Of a stretch of DNA of 64,000 nucleotides, positions 19,801 to 27,211 are shown piece after piece. The notes below the pieces were generated by a model. It saw only the letters and a list, made by a program, of their open reading frames with translations. It searched no databases and had not been told where the DNA came from. The stretch is from Candidatus Koribacter versatilis Ellin345 (GTDB lineage: Bacteria > Acidobacteriota > Terriglobia > Terriglobales > Acidobacteriaceae), in the NCBI RefSeq assembly GCF_000014005.1, contig NC_008009.1, forward strand, positions 1,612,001 to 1,676,000, written 5' to 3'. A program made the position numbers and the translations under genes. Each line of letters opens with the position of its first letter. Position 1 is the stretch's first letter.

Positions 19801-22800
19801 CGCGCAGGCACTGCAGGTGGGCGAAGCTGCTCAAATGCAAGTGGTAGTGAAGAACATTGGAGATGCCGACCCGCCGGCGGGCGCGACGGTTACGGTAAAT
19901 ATCGTTTGCTCCGCAAGCCCAATCTGCAACCTGGGCGGAACCAGCACCGCGGTCGCGGCACCCTTGAAAGGCGCCACTGCGACCTTGACGTTCTCGGTCG
20001 GCACGGTGAGCGATGCCGCAGCTACGGGATATCCGGGCACGGTCACGGTGACTCCGACCGGAGCAACCGAATTAAACTCGGGCGACAATACACTTGCGAT
20101 GTCGTGGGACGTAGTGGACTTCGCAGTTGTGGCTCCGGCCTCGAATCCCACTTATCCAACGCAGAACATGCCGTTGAGCAAGACGAGCTTTGTTTATTAC
20201 CAACTCACGGAAGCTGGCGGCACGACGGCATTCGCGATTCCAGTGGCAGTGACTTCGAGCGTCACCGGCGTTACATTGCCGGGCACGGTCAACGTGTCGC
20301 CGGGTACCGACCAGCAAGCGAACATTGCGGTGAGTGCCAGCACTTCATCGCCAAACGGTACTTTGGTCTTCACGGGCACGAACCATGGCGTGAAGCGGAC
20401 GTACTCGCAACCGGTGGATTACTACACGGCGGCGATCGTCAGCACCACGCTGTTCTCAAATAGCTCCGCGCAGCCGTTGACCATTCCGCTCAATAATTCG
20501 AGCGGCGCGACGGTCGAATTCCAGATTCGTGGCAATTTCAACAACGCTGGAACGTCTGGGGCACCGTTGACGCTGGTTAATCCGATCGGGACTGCGATTA
20601 CATTCCACTCGGGAACCACTGTCGTTTCGGCAGGGGACAACTTCGGCGTGATCGTGGCTGACCCGGCGACGACCACCATTGCTCCGCCGCGTAACTTCGA
20701 CATCCAGGCCGCGATCCCCGCGACGATCCCGCAGGATACGCCCACGTATTCGCTGTGGGTTACCACAGTCGGGACTTCGAATCTGGCGGTGAGTTCGGTG
20801 GCGGTGCATAACACCGCGATTTCCATCGACTCCAAGCAGCCGTGGCTCGCGGGTGAAACCATCGCCTTCGACTTCACAGTGACCAACAACGGTTCGGCCG
20901 CGTCGCTGGGGGGCGAGACACTGCAGGCGTTCTTCAACAACACCGCGGTAGCGAGTACCGGGGTTCCAAACGCGACCGGGACCGTTCCTGCATTGGGTCC
21001 GGGCGCGAGCACGACTATAACGGTCAACCTCACGGCGCCTGACGCAGCACTTGCGGCAACTTCAACGTTGTCTGCGAGCGTGGTGCAGGACCCGCCAAAC
21101 AAGGCAAATCCGGTGTTTACCAGCGCGCCGCTGGACAGTTCAGACTGGGGAATCTTCCTCATTCGTAGCGGCGGAAGCGACGCCTCGCCGCTGCAAATCA
21201 TCTTTACGCCGGGCGCCGGTTACTTCGGACAATCGCCCTTCCAATTGCGCATCCCGTCATATGGCGGCTCGGTATTCCGCAACGGCGCGCCGAACGTGAG
21301 CAGTACGGCCATCGATCCCAACATCACGCAGAGTATTGCCCAAACTTCGGGCGCCATAAGCGGAAACGTGAATGAAACGCTCAGAAACACTGCCGCCACG
21401 AGCGACTTCTACTATGGCCAGGTGTCGGCTACGTATGGGAATGTGACTCGCAGTGCGACAGTGCACATCCAGTGGGCGGGCGGCGGCGCTGCGGGTGCGG
21501 TGAGCTTAACCTCGCCGGCCAACAACATTTCGCCGTCGACGGGAACGCCTCCCACGACGATTCAGATCAACGGTTACGTCGCCGAGTCCGAGGCCATCAC
21601 CGGCAACAACGGGGCTTCGTGTACGCCTAGTGGAACGACGACGTGCCAGTTCGTATTGACCTTCACGCCGGATGCATCAGCGACGTCCTACGGGTCCAAC
21701 GGCCTCGGGGCGGTGATGACGTATGGCACGGCGACCACGTACCAGTTCACGGCCAACATCAATCCGGCGAACGGCGTGCTGACAACCGGTTCCGGCAACA
21801 TCGTCGCCAGCGTAACCGGTGCGCAGCCAACGTCAGCCGCGAAGCGCGCGGGCGCGGTGAAGAGCAACAGCGACCCGATCGGAACGCAGCAGTTCAACGT
21901 TGCGTTCAACGTCGGCGACATCAACGTCACCTTCCCGAGTTGCGTCGCGGTTCCGCCGGGCACCAGCCTTACGGTCCCGCTCACGTGGGCTCCGACCGGT
22001 GGCTTCAATGCGCCGCAGGTGCTCTATGAGTGGTTCGACCAAAACCTCAATCCGCTGCCGAGTTCGGTGATTACACCGGGGACTGCGACGGTCTCGCCGA
22101 GTGGCACGATCAACTTCAAGGTAACGAATAGTTCGGGCGGCACGAACACAACTGGACTCACGTACTACTTCGGCATCGAGCTGTTCAACAGCCAGGGCCA
22201 GGTCGGCGTGCAGCCTAAGTACATCCCGGTTACGTTCGACCTCACGTCTACGGGCGGCTACTGCCCGGCGACGTCACCGACCGGGACGGTGCGTGGAGGC
22301 GGAACTGCCAAGCCTGTCGCTTATGCCTCCGCTCCGACGTTGATTACCGGCTTCTACGGCAAGAGCCACGCGGGTGACTACGCATCGAAGGCCAGCGCGG
22401 CGAAGAAGACCCTGGCGCTGTTGCCAGACGTCCAGCTCTCAGCGAAAGACGTAACTTTCTCGCCGTCGCTACCGAAGAGCGGCGATACCCTCGACGTTCG
22501 CTTCCGCCTGAATAACACAGGCGCGGTGGACGCAAAGCAGGTACCGCTGGCTCTCGTAGTCAACGGCGTCACAGTCAGTAGCGATACCTTTGACCTGAAG
22601 GCCGGGGCGTCGTCACTGGGGGCGTTGCACTGGAACCTCGGTAAGCAGCCTGTGCCGGCAAACAAGGCTTCGGGGAACACCACGGCGCAACTCGTGGTGG
22701 ATCCGCAGCACACGGTGCCGCAGGCAAGCACGGTAAACAAGACTGCAATGTTGTCGCATCTCGTCCTGCCGGGGACTGGTCCGGGTGTCGTGATTTCGCC

Positions 22801-23263
22801 GACCGGTTCTTCGTCGAAGATCGCACACTTCGAAGTCTCTGACGGCGGATGCGCGGGCTTGCGCTTCGCGGGCGGAGCTGGCGGCTGTGGCTCAGCGGAT
22901 GCGGAGATCACGATTTCCGACCTCGCTGCCGGGAAGTATGTTCTCAGCGGCCGCAACGGCATTGCCGACCTCGGTGTGGGCAGGACGGATGCGTCGAATG
23001 CATCGTTCGGTTCGGAGGTGGCGATCGTCGCAGGCCACACGTACGCGGTGCAGTTGTCCGGCAAGAGCGTGGGGCTGTTCACGGTGCAGAAGATCCGCAA
23101 TCCGAAGCAGCTCTCGATCAAGTCAGATAAGGTCTTCAACCGTGGCGTGAAGGTACCGGTGGGCAAGGGAAGCGGCGCGGCAACGACCGGCGATGTATCC
23201 GGCGGCGCAGCGAAGAAGTCCGACGCTTTCGTGTACTTCGACGTAGCCTACTCGGTGCAGTAA
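13898..23263 (+). CDS. Giant secreted FecR-CARDB repeat protein, 3,121 aa
   Basis: ATG 13898 is chosen over an in-frame ATG 16 codons upstream because it has a GAGGG site and puts the signal peptide (MNRWSRIVCSVIAVSGMCVP) at the N-terminus. Domains in order: a FecR beta domain at about residues 35-190 (RVVNKANVV, WNDVVRTEKGGRARITLNDQ, TPTAVAGVIGTTF); an Ala/Gln-rich coiled coil at about 305-470; then tandem CARDB-like Ig modules, six with a 108-112-residue period beginning VDIQVVS at 841, 952, 1064, 1176, 1286 and 1394. Further diverged Ig-like and YDG-like segments run to about 2780, and another CARDB-like module (VQLSAKDVTFSPSLPKSGDT) lies near 2850. Likely a surface or extracellular adhesin/receptor. 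A hairpin follows the stop. Confidence 0.88.
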   Translation: MNRWSRIVCSVIAVSGMCVPAIAGDAPTPGTKAGSVTALLPVAHVSRVVNKANVVKDAAKGDDVYWNDVVRTEKGGRARITLNDQSILSLGSQAELHVIKHDAKTQQTQLELTYGRVRAEVTTVTKDGGSFEVKTPTAVAGVIGTTFGAESTVGESKFLCMAGMVNVRSADPAVPGVTSCEPGKVITIGAGKAPVKRNATPEEYQKWYADTETAVITGMWPWALVPGAAVDAKATGNHLDGVTSVSSSDSSIAVTLKPSTAANSVGLHVAVSATTKPGAYIFTFKKTGGSEASTVFLVLGTPGSMDDIDSMLNDYLETIEEERHAALAALNAVQLQLQQSADMANGALTAANTNAKPPLDLTKTSADIQNNASNLQANLADAQSKVNAAFDAAKKDFTNRFNTAVAALKTRNASGKPDDEFRSSVSAAFSDVNATANSAVASLVDALQDQATQLAALIAELEQQEMALIAANTPANTIPAQAVEQAYAATFAAGPLASGGGPYKWEVCDGAYKSTSAGKAIPAGAPGCNALPGYVSATPSFTVDTCDLKPASYVVRFTNGDKAYESTLGIIKPAYDDPLTRLQGMAQAYDALLPDIFMEYFDPVNFPGYSQLSENIRRTMQSLTSMNIHLIVDDIAVNCNEASVRAEWQENYSFPQSPKNIQKTTGEEINVKFLRTPGKGWYITELNGDNGTVQGIPPGPVLTDAPTAQLTVLNVNVAISPTSGTVRRAAASAVPTVPLGPVSFTATVSNTGKADVTLPVAVQFFLLDDKGTQLDLQNSTLPPPLKAGTSADINQVLTIPSSVPGGAVLTIGVRVNPNCTIPVQRCDSSNLTKLQVEVGAVDMSPTKIAAVSPLVGTVAGEVRVTVSNLGKQASPATTGNLVLTSPLFSGSVKADIPAIPAGGAVNVDIHTPALPNVSGSQNFTATITPPVTGDIDTGDKTITSALPVATAVDIAILSVTPTGSLVGTSNATFNVQLKNLGAATSVGNDGDLALTEGTGTPVALGAGDIPNIAPGATATVAISVALPNISGSTTFTAHIATPITFDTNAANDTLAVSIPVTTGVDIQVVSITPTGGLVGTSPATFNVVLKNLGGATSAAVASDLTVSDTSGAAILLGTSDIPSIGPGASVTVPVTTTLPNISGTTKFTAQIVTPIPGDTDSANDTLTVSLPVGAGVDIQVAAISSSSSLVESQAGTINVTLKNLGGSASTATTGNLILTGPSGPALATGDIPSIAAGSSTVVSLAITVPALSGATNFTAKISPAVPNDGNPANDTLTQSLTIQPAVDIQVVSITGSGLVEGQPATLSVTLKNLGAGTSAATTGNLKLSGPSGSLGTASIPAIGPGASTTIPIAVTLPVATGATSFTATISPAVPLDTDSANDTLTTSLTLATAVDIQVVSLTNGSVITENQPSTFTVTLKNNGAVASSATTGNLLLSGPSGPALGSANIPSIAAGTSITVPITVTIPTLTGANNFTAAISPAVPLDLNAANDSLTVSFTVLSSYVDLKMTGLSVYGGGSLSSGNAYVLTISVQNNGNLASGTGDTLSCGITGPGFSGTVPLTLSTTALVSLAPGGTTMTSPSFTMPKNLAGSDTITCTASEDPNEPSGLVADNTRTFGVTVNTNLNLHFSGTLTPPAALQMGSSATLSVTVTNDGPDDAPAASYSLQAGMATFSNIGTLTGTNIVAIPATTSHTYALPITVPQLGTAPQDVSNVTGQVNIIDGTGLTETNTTDNVITTTSFRVLDFTLTTSATTMLAVTGRTLNGQAYVVAPTTYIGLFPSFAVTPTGVPTGITVNKSGGMTGTVTAAAGNYSATFSGSSAGVTHAASAALPFTVHGEINFSLTSAINLTQTGTGVVLAGTLNGGLPTIAVSTPAPPTGITIAGPASINVGAVPATINAWTLSADATSTLGAASINLTATDSGVTNAFEAVPGNTVTLPVAYTVGGLSNFVIQSATFVGHGAGPNYEGAQALQVGEAAQMQVVVKNIGDADPPAGATVTVNIVCSASPICNLGGTSTAVAAPLKGATATLTFSVGTVSDAAATGYPGTVTVTPTGATELNSGDNTLAMSWDVVDFAVVAPASNPTYPTQNMPLSKTSFVYYQLTEAGGTTAFAIPVAVTSSVTGVTLPGTVNVSPGTDQQANIAVSASTSSPNGTLVFTGTNHGVKRTYSQPVDYYTAAIVSTTLFSNSSAQPLTIPLNNSSGATVEFQIRGNFNNAGTSGAPLTLVNPIGTAITFHSGTTVVSAGDNFGVIVADPATTTIAPPRNFDIQAAIPATIPQDTPTYSLWVTTVGTSNLAVSSVAVHNTAISIDSKQPWLAGETIAFDFTVTNNGSAASLGGETLQAFFNNTAVASTGVPNATGTVPALGPGASTTITVNLTAPDAALAATSTLSASVVQDPPNKANPVFTSAPLDSSDWGIFLIRSGGSDASPLQIIFTPGAGYFGQSPFQLRIPSYGGSVFRNGAPNVSSTAIDPNITQSIAQTSGAISGNVNETLRNTAATSDFYYGQVSATYGNVTRSATVHIQWAGGGAAGAVSLTSPANNISPSTGTPPTTIQINGYVAESEAITGNNGASCTPSGTTTCQFVLTFTPDASATSYGSNGLGAVMTYGTATTYQFTANINPANGVLTTGSGNIVASVTGAQPTSAAKRAGAVKSNSDPIGTQQFNVAFNVGDINVTFPSCVAVPPGTSLTVPLTWAPTGGFNAPQVLYEWFDQNLNPLPSSVITPGTATVSPSGTINFKVTNSSGGTNTTGLTYYFGIELFNSQGQVGVQPKYIPVTFDLTSTGGYCPATSPTGTVRGGGTAKPVAYASAPTLITGFYGKSHAGDYASKASAAKKTLALLPDVQLSAKDVTFSPSLPKSGDTLDVRFRLNNTGAVDAKQVPLALVVNGVTVSSDTFDLKAGASSLGALHWNLGKQPVPANKASGNTTAQLVVDPQHTVPQASTVNKTAMLSHLVLPGTGPGVVISPTGSSSKIAHFEVSDGGCAGLRFAGGAGGCGSADAEITISDLAAGKYVLSGRNGIADLGVGRTDASNASFGSEVAIVAGHTYAVQLSGKSVGLFTVQKIRNPKQLSIKSDKVFNRGVKVPVGKGSGAATTGDVSGGAAKKSDAFVYFDVAYSVQ
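16418..18409 (+). repeat. Six tandem CARDB-like coding repeats of about 333 nt
   Basis: Repeat starts (codon for Val in VD) fall at 16418, 16751, 17087, 17423, 17753 and 18077, with the next related unit at 18410. The periods are 333, 336, 336, 330, 324 and 333 nt. Each unit has the core VxLKNLG-A-S-AATTGNL and ends with I/VP-D-D-ANDTLT. The units near 17087-18410 are the most alike. Confidence 0.85.
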
Positions 23264-23268
23264 AATTC

Positions 23269-23303
23269 AGCGGCGCGGGCACAAACTCGCGCCGCTTTCG
23301 TTC
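23269..23303 (+). terminator. Hairpin after the giant gene
   Basis: AGCGGCGCG (23269-23277) pairs with CGCGCCGCT (23288-23296) across a 10-nt loop. Only TTCGTTCC follows, so termination may be partial. Confidence 0.6.
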
Positions 23304-23347
23304 CAACCAACCAACGTCTGACGGGCTAAACTGCCTGGGGAGTGACC

Positions 23348-23902
23348 ATGCGAAAGTTCGCCTTCATCCTGACCTTGCTGTTCGTCGCCGGCGCGGCCTT
23401 TGCGCAAACCGATACCCAGCAGAGTTCGTCGTCGCAGCAAACCCAGACGCAATCCCAAACGCCGCCACCCGACCAGCCCAAAGACAAGAAGAAGGACAAA
23501 AAGAAGAAGGGCCAGGACGACGCGATCAATGCCGAGGAGTTCTCCGATCGCGTGACCGACAACGTGATGCGCGACCTGAAGGACGGCCTGGAAGGCCACA
23601 TGGAGCGCCTTGTCCTATCGGTCTTCGACGATAACCAGATGGATGGCTATCTCCAGTTCGAAGACCAGATCGAGCAATTTTTCAATAAGTACGACGCCTT
23701 CCGCATTCACTACCGCATCATTCAGAACAGCGTGGAAGGCGGGAAGGGAATCGCCGTCGTCGAGATGCAGATGGAAGCCGTCCCGCGCACGGGCAGCGCC
23801 CCACAGTTGCGTCGTGATCAGCAGATCCGTTTCGAACTCGAGCGCGGCAAAAAAGGCTGGAAGATTGTGGACTTCCGCCCGCGCGATTTCTTCATGCCGT
23901 AA
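23348..23902 (+). CDS. Exported hypothetical protein, NTF2/SnoaL-like, 184 aa
   Basis: ATG 23348 has a GGGGAG site 5 nt upstream and starts a signal peptide (MRKFAFILTLLFVAGAAFAQ); the GTG two codons earlier lies within that site. A Gln/Ser/Thr linker and a Lys/Asp-rich patch follow. The C-terminal 110 residues begin with DRVTDNVMRDLKDGLEGHM and end RFELERGKKGWKIVDFRPRDF. The pattern of helices followed by a curved sheet resembles a calcium/calmodulin kinase II association or SnoaL-like fold, but this is a structural guess. The stop abuts the stop of the convergent larB gene. Confidence 0.7.
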   Translation: MRKFAFILTLLFVAGAAFAQTDTQQSSSSQQTQTQSQTPPPDQPKDKKKDKKKKGQDDAINAEEFSDRVTDNVMRDLKDGLEGHMERLVLSVFDDNQMDGYLQFEDQIEQFFNKYDAFRIHYRIIQNSVEGGKGIAVVEMQMEAVPRTGSAPQLRRDQQIRFELERGKKGWKIVDFRPRDFFMP

Positions 23903-24649
23903 CTAGAGGCGGTTGATCATCGAGGCGACATAGCCTGCACCGAAACCGTTATCAATATTCACGACGGTCACATTCGACGCGCACGAATTCAGCATGCCCA
24001 GCAGCGCGGCCAGTCCGCCGAACGCCGCGCCGTAACCTACGCTGGTGGGCACGGCAATTACCGGAACCGAAGTCAATCCACCGACAACACTTGGCAACGC
24101 GCCTTCCATGCCGGCGCACACGATGAGCACCCGCGCGCCCATCAGCACCTCGCGGCGGGCCAGCAGGCGGTGAATGCCTGCGACGCCGACGTCGAAAACA
24201 TGCTGCACTTCGTTGCCCATCAGTTCGGCAGTGACGACCGCTTCTTCCGCAACCGGGATGTCGCTGGTTCCCGCTGAGACAACGACAATTGTTCCTTTGC
24301 CATAAATCTTGTTGTCCTGGCGCAGGAAGACCGCGCGTGCGAGTTCGTTGTATTCGGCTTTCTTGAACTTCTTCTTCACGGCGCGAAATTGCTCTTCCGT
24401 CGCACGCGTAGCGAGAACATTGTTGCCGCGCTTCGCCAGCGAAGCGAAGATCTTTGCCATGTGGTCCGGACGCTTGCCGGGGCCAAAGATGACCTCCGCC
24501 ATGCCCACGCGCACCGCGCGATGATGATCTACATTGGCGAAGCCGAGGTCTTCAAAAGGGAGATGGCGCAACTGCTGCACGGCATCGTCGGTCGTGAGAT
24601 CGCCCGATTTCACTTGCTGGAAGAGCTTTTTGATTGCTTCTGCGTTCAT
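23903..24649 (-). CDS. larB: LarB, nickel-pincer cofactor carboxylase/hydrolase (PurE-like)
   Basis: 248 residues. LarB carboxylates and hydrolyses nicotinic acid adenine dinucleotide in making the nickel-pincer nucleotide cofactor of lactate racemase-type enzymes. The C-terminal PurE-like domain shows VVSAGTSDIPVAEEAVVTA, GVAGIHRLL, CAGMEGALPSVVGGL, VPTSVGYGAAFGG and NIDNGFGAGYVA. The N-terminal part (DHHRAVRVGMAEVIFGPGKRP) is typical of LarB. No larA, larC or larE lies in the window, so the other cofactor steps must be encoded elsewhere or this copy works alone. Confidence 0.93.
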   Translation of the reverse strand: MNAEAIKKLFQQVKSGDLTTDDAVQQLRHLPFEDLGFANVDHHRAVRVGMAEVIFGPGKRPDHMAKIFASLAKRGNNVLATRATEEQFRAVKKKFKKAEYNELARAVFLRQDNKIYGKGTIVVVSAGTSDIPVAEEAVVTAELMGNEVQHVFDVGVAGIHRLLARREVLMGARVLIVCAGMEGALPSVVGGLTSVPVIAVPTSVGYGAAFGGLAALLGMLNSCASNVTVVNIDNGFGAGYVASMINRL

Positions 24650-24669
24650 GATTTCCGGAGTTCAGGGTA

Positions 24670-26328
24670 TCAGGAAACCAGTTTCATCGGGCGTGTGGCG
24701 CAACGCTTGGCGATGCCGAAATACGTGGCCTCCGCTGCTCCCGGGGCGCTCAGATCGCAGAAGAACAGCGTTCGCAGCGCGCGCTTGCTGATTTGTCCGG
24801 AGAGATAGGCTTCATAAAGCTGGTGGCCCAGCAGCTCGCCCAGTTGTCGCGTGAGATACGTGAACCTCCTGCCGGTGGCAGCGATCCCATGCTCCAGGAG
24901 GACCGGCCGGCGGAAGTACTTGCCGCGATGCGTTTCGAAATCCTTGTGCATTACCAGGAAGTCCAAGAGGCCTTCCAGCTCTTCCTGAGGGAAGTCAGAG
25001 CGCGGATCGGTCGAGGCGTACAAGGCATACAAATGCTCCTCATGCAGCACCGGTCGCGACGGATACAGCACGCGCGAACCGAAGATGCGCAGCGCGCACT
25101 CGAGTACCTGCGCGTAAAAATTGTCTTCAGCTTTGCGCTCGATGATACTCACTGGCACCTTGCCGATCGCCGCACGGCACGCGCGATGCACGAAGTGCGC
25201 GATCTCCTCGGTCATGTGCAGCATTTCGAAGTGCCGCATGAAAAACGAGTTCAAGCGTGGCACGTAGCAGCAGCCCTGCTCGTGCAGCTTGCGCAGGATC
25301 ATCGGCAACTCGGCCTCGGCATGTTTGCGGAGCGCGAGCTTAATGATGCCTTCGTCGGTGGGCCGGTAGCAGACCTCGGGAAAGACATCCACCAGGCTCA
25401 TGCCCGTGTTGCCGGCGGTCGCGGTGTACTTATCAATGTTCAGGAACTGGAGCAGCGCGTCGGCGAGGTTCAGCACGGTCGGTGCCATGTCCAGCGAAGC
25501 CCGCGGCTCGCGCGCCCAGCGCTCCAGGTACATGCGGTAGCTCTCGTACTTCTCCAGCGGCGTGGCGTTGAAGACGCAGATCACATCCTCGCGCACGCAA
25601 ACGGCTTCCACGCGGTCGCGACGTTCGCCGCCGGCTTTCCAATAGAGTGCGTCCACGTTTTGCAGGACGGTCGTGACCTTCTCGTCCGGCAGCACGCTGC
25701 GAATTTCCATCGGCAGGTGCATGGGCGCCAGGTGCGACTCGCCGAAGAGCACCACGATCTTCGCGTTTGGCTGCTCCTTGCGAATCCGGCGCAGGCGGTG
25801 CGCGGCGTGGATGTCTCGCCGTGCGATCTTGCGGAGATCGTTACGCGGACAGCAATCGAGGCCATAGATCCGAACGCAGTTGGCGCGGGCAGTTTCCAGC
25901 AGCCGATACATGGGAAACCAGTCGTAGCCCCAGTCGGTGTCGAAGCGGAGGCGTTCGCGCAGCTCAGCGCCATCAATTTCGCGTGAGGTCCATTCATCGA
26001 GCAGGTGCTGGTCGCGGGCGAAGATCATCTCCAACCCGAGTAGGACCGGGCCTTCCGAGGCAAGTTGGGTAATGACTTTTTCGCAATAAAGCTGCGAACT
26101 GGCGAGGGCGTGGTAGTCGCCGACGAGCACGATATCGCTGGCGGCAAGCTGCTCGCGGACTTGTCCCGCGGTGATAACCGAGTGGTAGGATTGGAAGGCT
26201 TCGGTGAACTCCCGCAGGTATTTCCGCCGGCTGTGCGGGTCGGTGGCGCGGATGGTCCGCTCGACCTCCGCGAGAGCATGCATTTGCGCGGCGTTGCGCC
26301 GGAGCCTGAGGGTGGATGTTGTCGCCAT
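24670..26328 (-). CDS. ChaN-like protein with a large extra C-terminal domain, 552 aa
   Basis: ATG 26328 (MATTSTLRLRRNAAQMHA) is chosen; the frame stays open to 26853, but that part lies opposite ubiX and is not protein-like. Residues about 40-280 match the ChaN/TIKI-like family, with both active-site phrases: VLVGDYHALASSQ (G-D-x-H) and VVLFGESHLAPMHLP (G-E-x-H). ChaN proteins are small haem-binding lipoproteins, but this one has no signal peptide and carries about 270 further residues (VCYRPTDEGIIKLALRKHAE onward) of unknown fold, found together mainly in longer cytoplasmic homologues. A metal-dependent hydrolase role is possible. Divergent from ubiX, 55 nt apart; 20 nt from larB on the same strand. 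Confidence 0.8.
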   Translation of the reverse strand: MATTSTLRLRRNAAQMHALAEVERTIRATDPHSRRKYLREFTEAFQSYHSVITAGQVREQLAASDIVLVGDYHALASSQLYCEKVITQLASEGPVLLGLEMIFARDQHLLDEWTSREIDGAELRERLRFDTDWGYDWFPMYRLLETARANCVRIYGLDCCPRNDLRKIARRDIHAAHRLRRIRKEQPNAKIVVLFGESHLAPMHLPMEIRSVLPDEKVTTVLQNVDALYWKAGGERRDRVEAVCVREDVICVFNATPLEKYESYRMYLERWAREPRASLDMAPTVLNLADALLQFLNIDKYTATAGNTGMSLVDVFPEVCYRPTDEGIIKLALRKHAEAELPMILRKLHEQGCCYVPRLNSFFMRHFEMLHMTEEIAHFVHRACRAAIGKVPVSIIERKAEDNFYAQVLECALRIFGSRVLYPSRPVLHEEHLYALYASTDPRSDFPQEELEGLLDFLVMHKDFETHRGKYFRRPVLLEHGIAATGRRFTYLTRQLGELLGHQLYEAYLSGQISKRALRTLFFCDLSAPGAAEATYFGIAKRCATRPMKLVS

Positions 26329-26383
26329 GAGCGTGCGCGATACTGCCGCAGAATAGGATGCGTCCACGGGGGCAGCAGCAACC

Positions 26384-26977
26384 TTGATCCTGACAATTGC
26401 TACGACCGGGGCCAGCGGTTCGATTTTTCTTCGCGAGACCCTGCGCCGCGTGGAAGCGGACCAGCGCGTTGAGCGCGTGAACTTTATCGCCTCCGACAGC
26501 GGCCTGCGCGTGATCGCCGAAGAGCTCGGCCTCAGCGGTCGCAACGGCCTGGTCCAGCAGCTACTTGGCTCGTCTTCGACGAAAATCCAGCAGCTCAATA
26601 ATGACGACATCGGCGCCAATGTCGCCAGCGGATCGTACCCGACCGACGCCATGTTGGTTATCCCGTGCAGCATGGGAACTTTGGCGAAGATTGCCAACGG
26701 AATTGCCGACCAGCTCATCGAACGAGCAGCGGACGTGTGCCTGAAAGAACAGCGCAAGCTGGTGCTCTGCGTCCGTGAAACGCCGCTGAATAAAATCCAC
26801 ATTCGCAACATGGGCCTTGCTGCCGATGCCGGTGCGACCATCTTCCCGGTCATCCCTGCCTTTTACGACCAGCCGCAATCTCCCGACCAGATGGCCAGCC
26901 AGTTTGTCTGCCGCGTGCTCCAGCATTTGGGCTTGTCGCAAGACGATATGTATCGCTGGAAGGCCGGAAATCCGTAG
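26384..26977 (+). CDS. ubiX: UbiX/Pad1-type flavin prenyltransferase
   Basis: 197 residues; makes prenylated FMN, the cofactor of UbiD-type decarboxylases, from FMN and dimethylallyl phosphate. The N-terminal flavin motif TIATTGASGSIF, the phosphate-binding stretch LVIPCSMGTLAKIANGIADQLIERAADV and the RETPLNKIHIRNM segment are typical. No ATG or GTG lies between the upstream in-frame stop (26354) and the conserved core, so TTG 26384 is the likely start. No ubiD-like partner is within the window. It would serve menaquinone or aromatic-acid decarboxylation. Confidence 0.92.
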   Translation: MILTIATTGASGSIFLRETLRRVEADQRVERVNFIASDSGLRVIAEELGLSGRNGLVQQLLGSSSTKIQQLNNDDIGANVASGSYPTDAMLVIPCSMGTLAKIANGIADQLIERAADVCLKEQRKLVLCVRETPLNKIHIRNMGLAADAGATIFPVIPAFYDQPQSPDQMASQFVCRVLQHLGLSQDDMYRWKAGNP

Positions 26978-26991
26978 GTTTTGCCCTGAAG

Positions 26992-27020
26992 TTGCAAGGT
27001 ACTCACCTTCTTGATAATGT
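26992..27020 (+). promoter_or_regulatory. Sigma-70-type promoter of the small transcript
   Basis: TTGCAA (26992-26997), exactly 17 nt, then TAATGT (27015-27020). Initiation would fall near 27027, about 50 nt past the ubiX stop. Confidence 0.55.
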
Positions 27021-27049
27021 GTGGCTCACACCGGGAAGGAGGTGGTCCG

Positions 27050-27115
27050 ATGACCTTGTCTGACAGTTGTGGTAGATCTTCGAACCTGAAGATTGGTGAG
27101 GTGGCTGAGGCTTAG
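27050..27115 (+). CDS. Possible 21-residue peptide with a perfect ribosome site
   Basis: ATG 27050 lies 6 nt after AAGGAGGT (27036-27043), the best ribosome site seen in this window. The peptide has 21 residues, begins MTLSDSCGRSS and ends GEVAEA before TAG at 27113-27115. It holds one Cys next to Gly and no hydrophobic stretch, so it is not a membrane toxin. Being so short it is unproven as a coding region; the RNA itself may be what is selected. Confidence 0.45.
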   Translation: MTLSDSCGRSSNLKIGEVAEA

Positions 27116-27211
27116 GGCGTCGCGCCCGAAGTGCTCGCAAACCCCATGGGTTTTGCTGAGGCCGCGCAAAGCGTGACCGCCTCTAGCCAATCCCAACAGT
27201 ACACCGGAAAA

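Noticed and set aside
24793-25986. 397-codon forward ORF opposite the ChaN-like gene
   Set aside because: No recognisable domain and no start signal; the opposite strand carries the ChaN motifs.
26329-26853. N-terminal extension of the ChaN-like ORF
   Set aside because: It overlaps ubiX on the other strand and its sequence is the antisense of a conserved flavin-binding protein.
27050-27115. tmRNA or tRNA at the small transcript
   Set aside because: A T-arm-like TTCGAACC occurs, but no acceptor stem closes around it and no tag peptide ending in LAA or similar is present.
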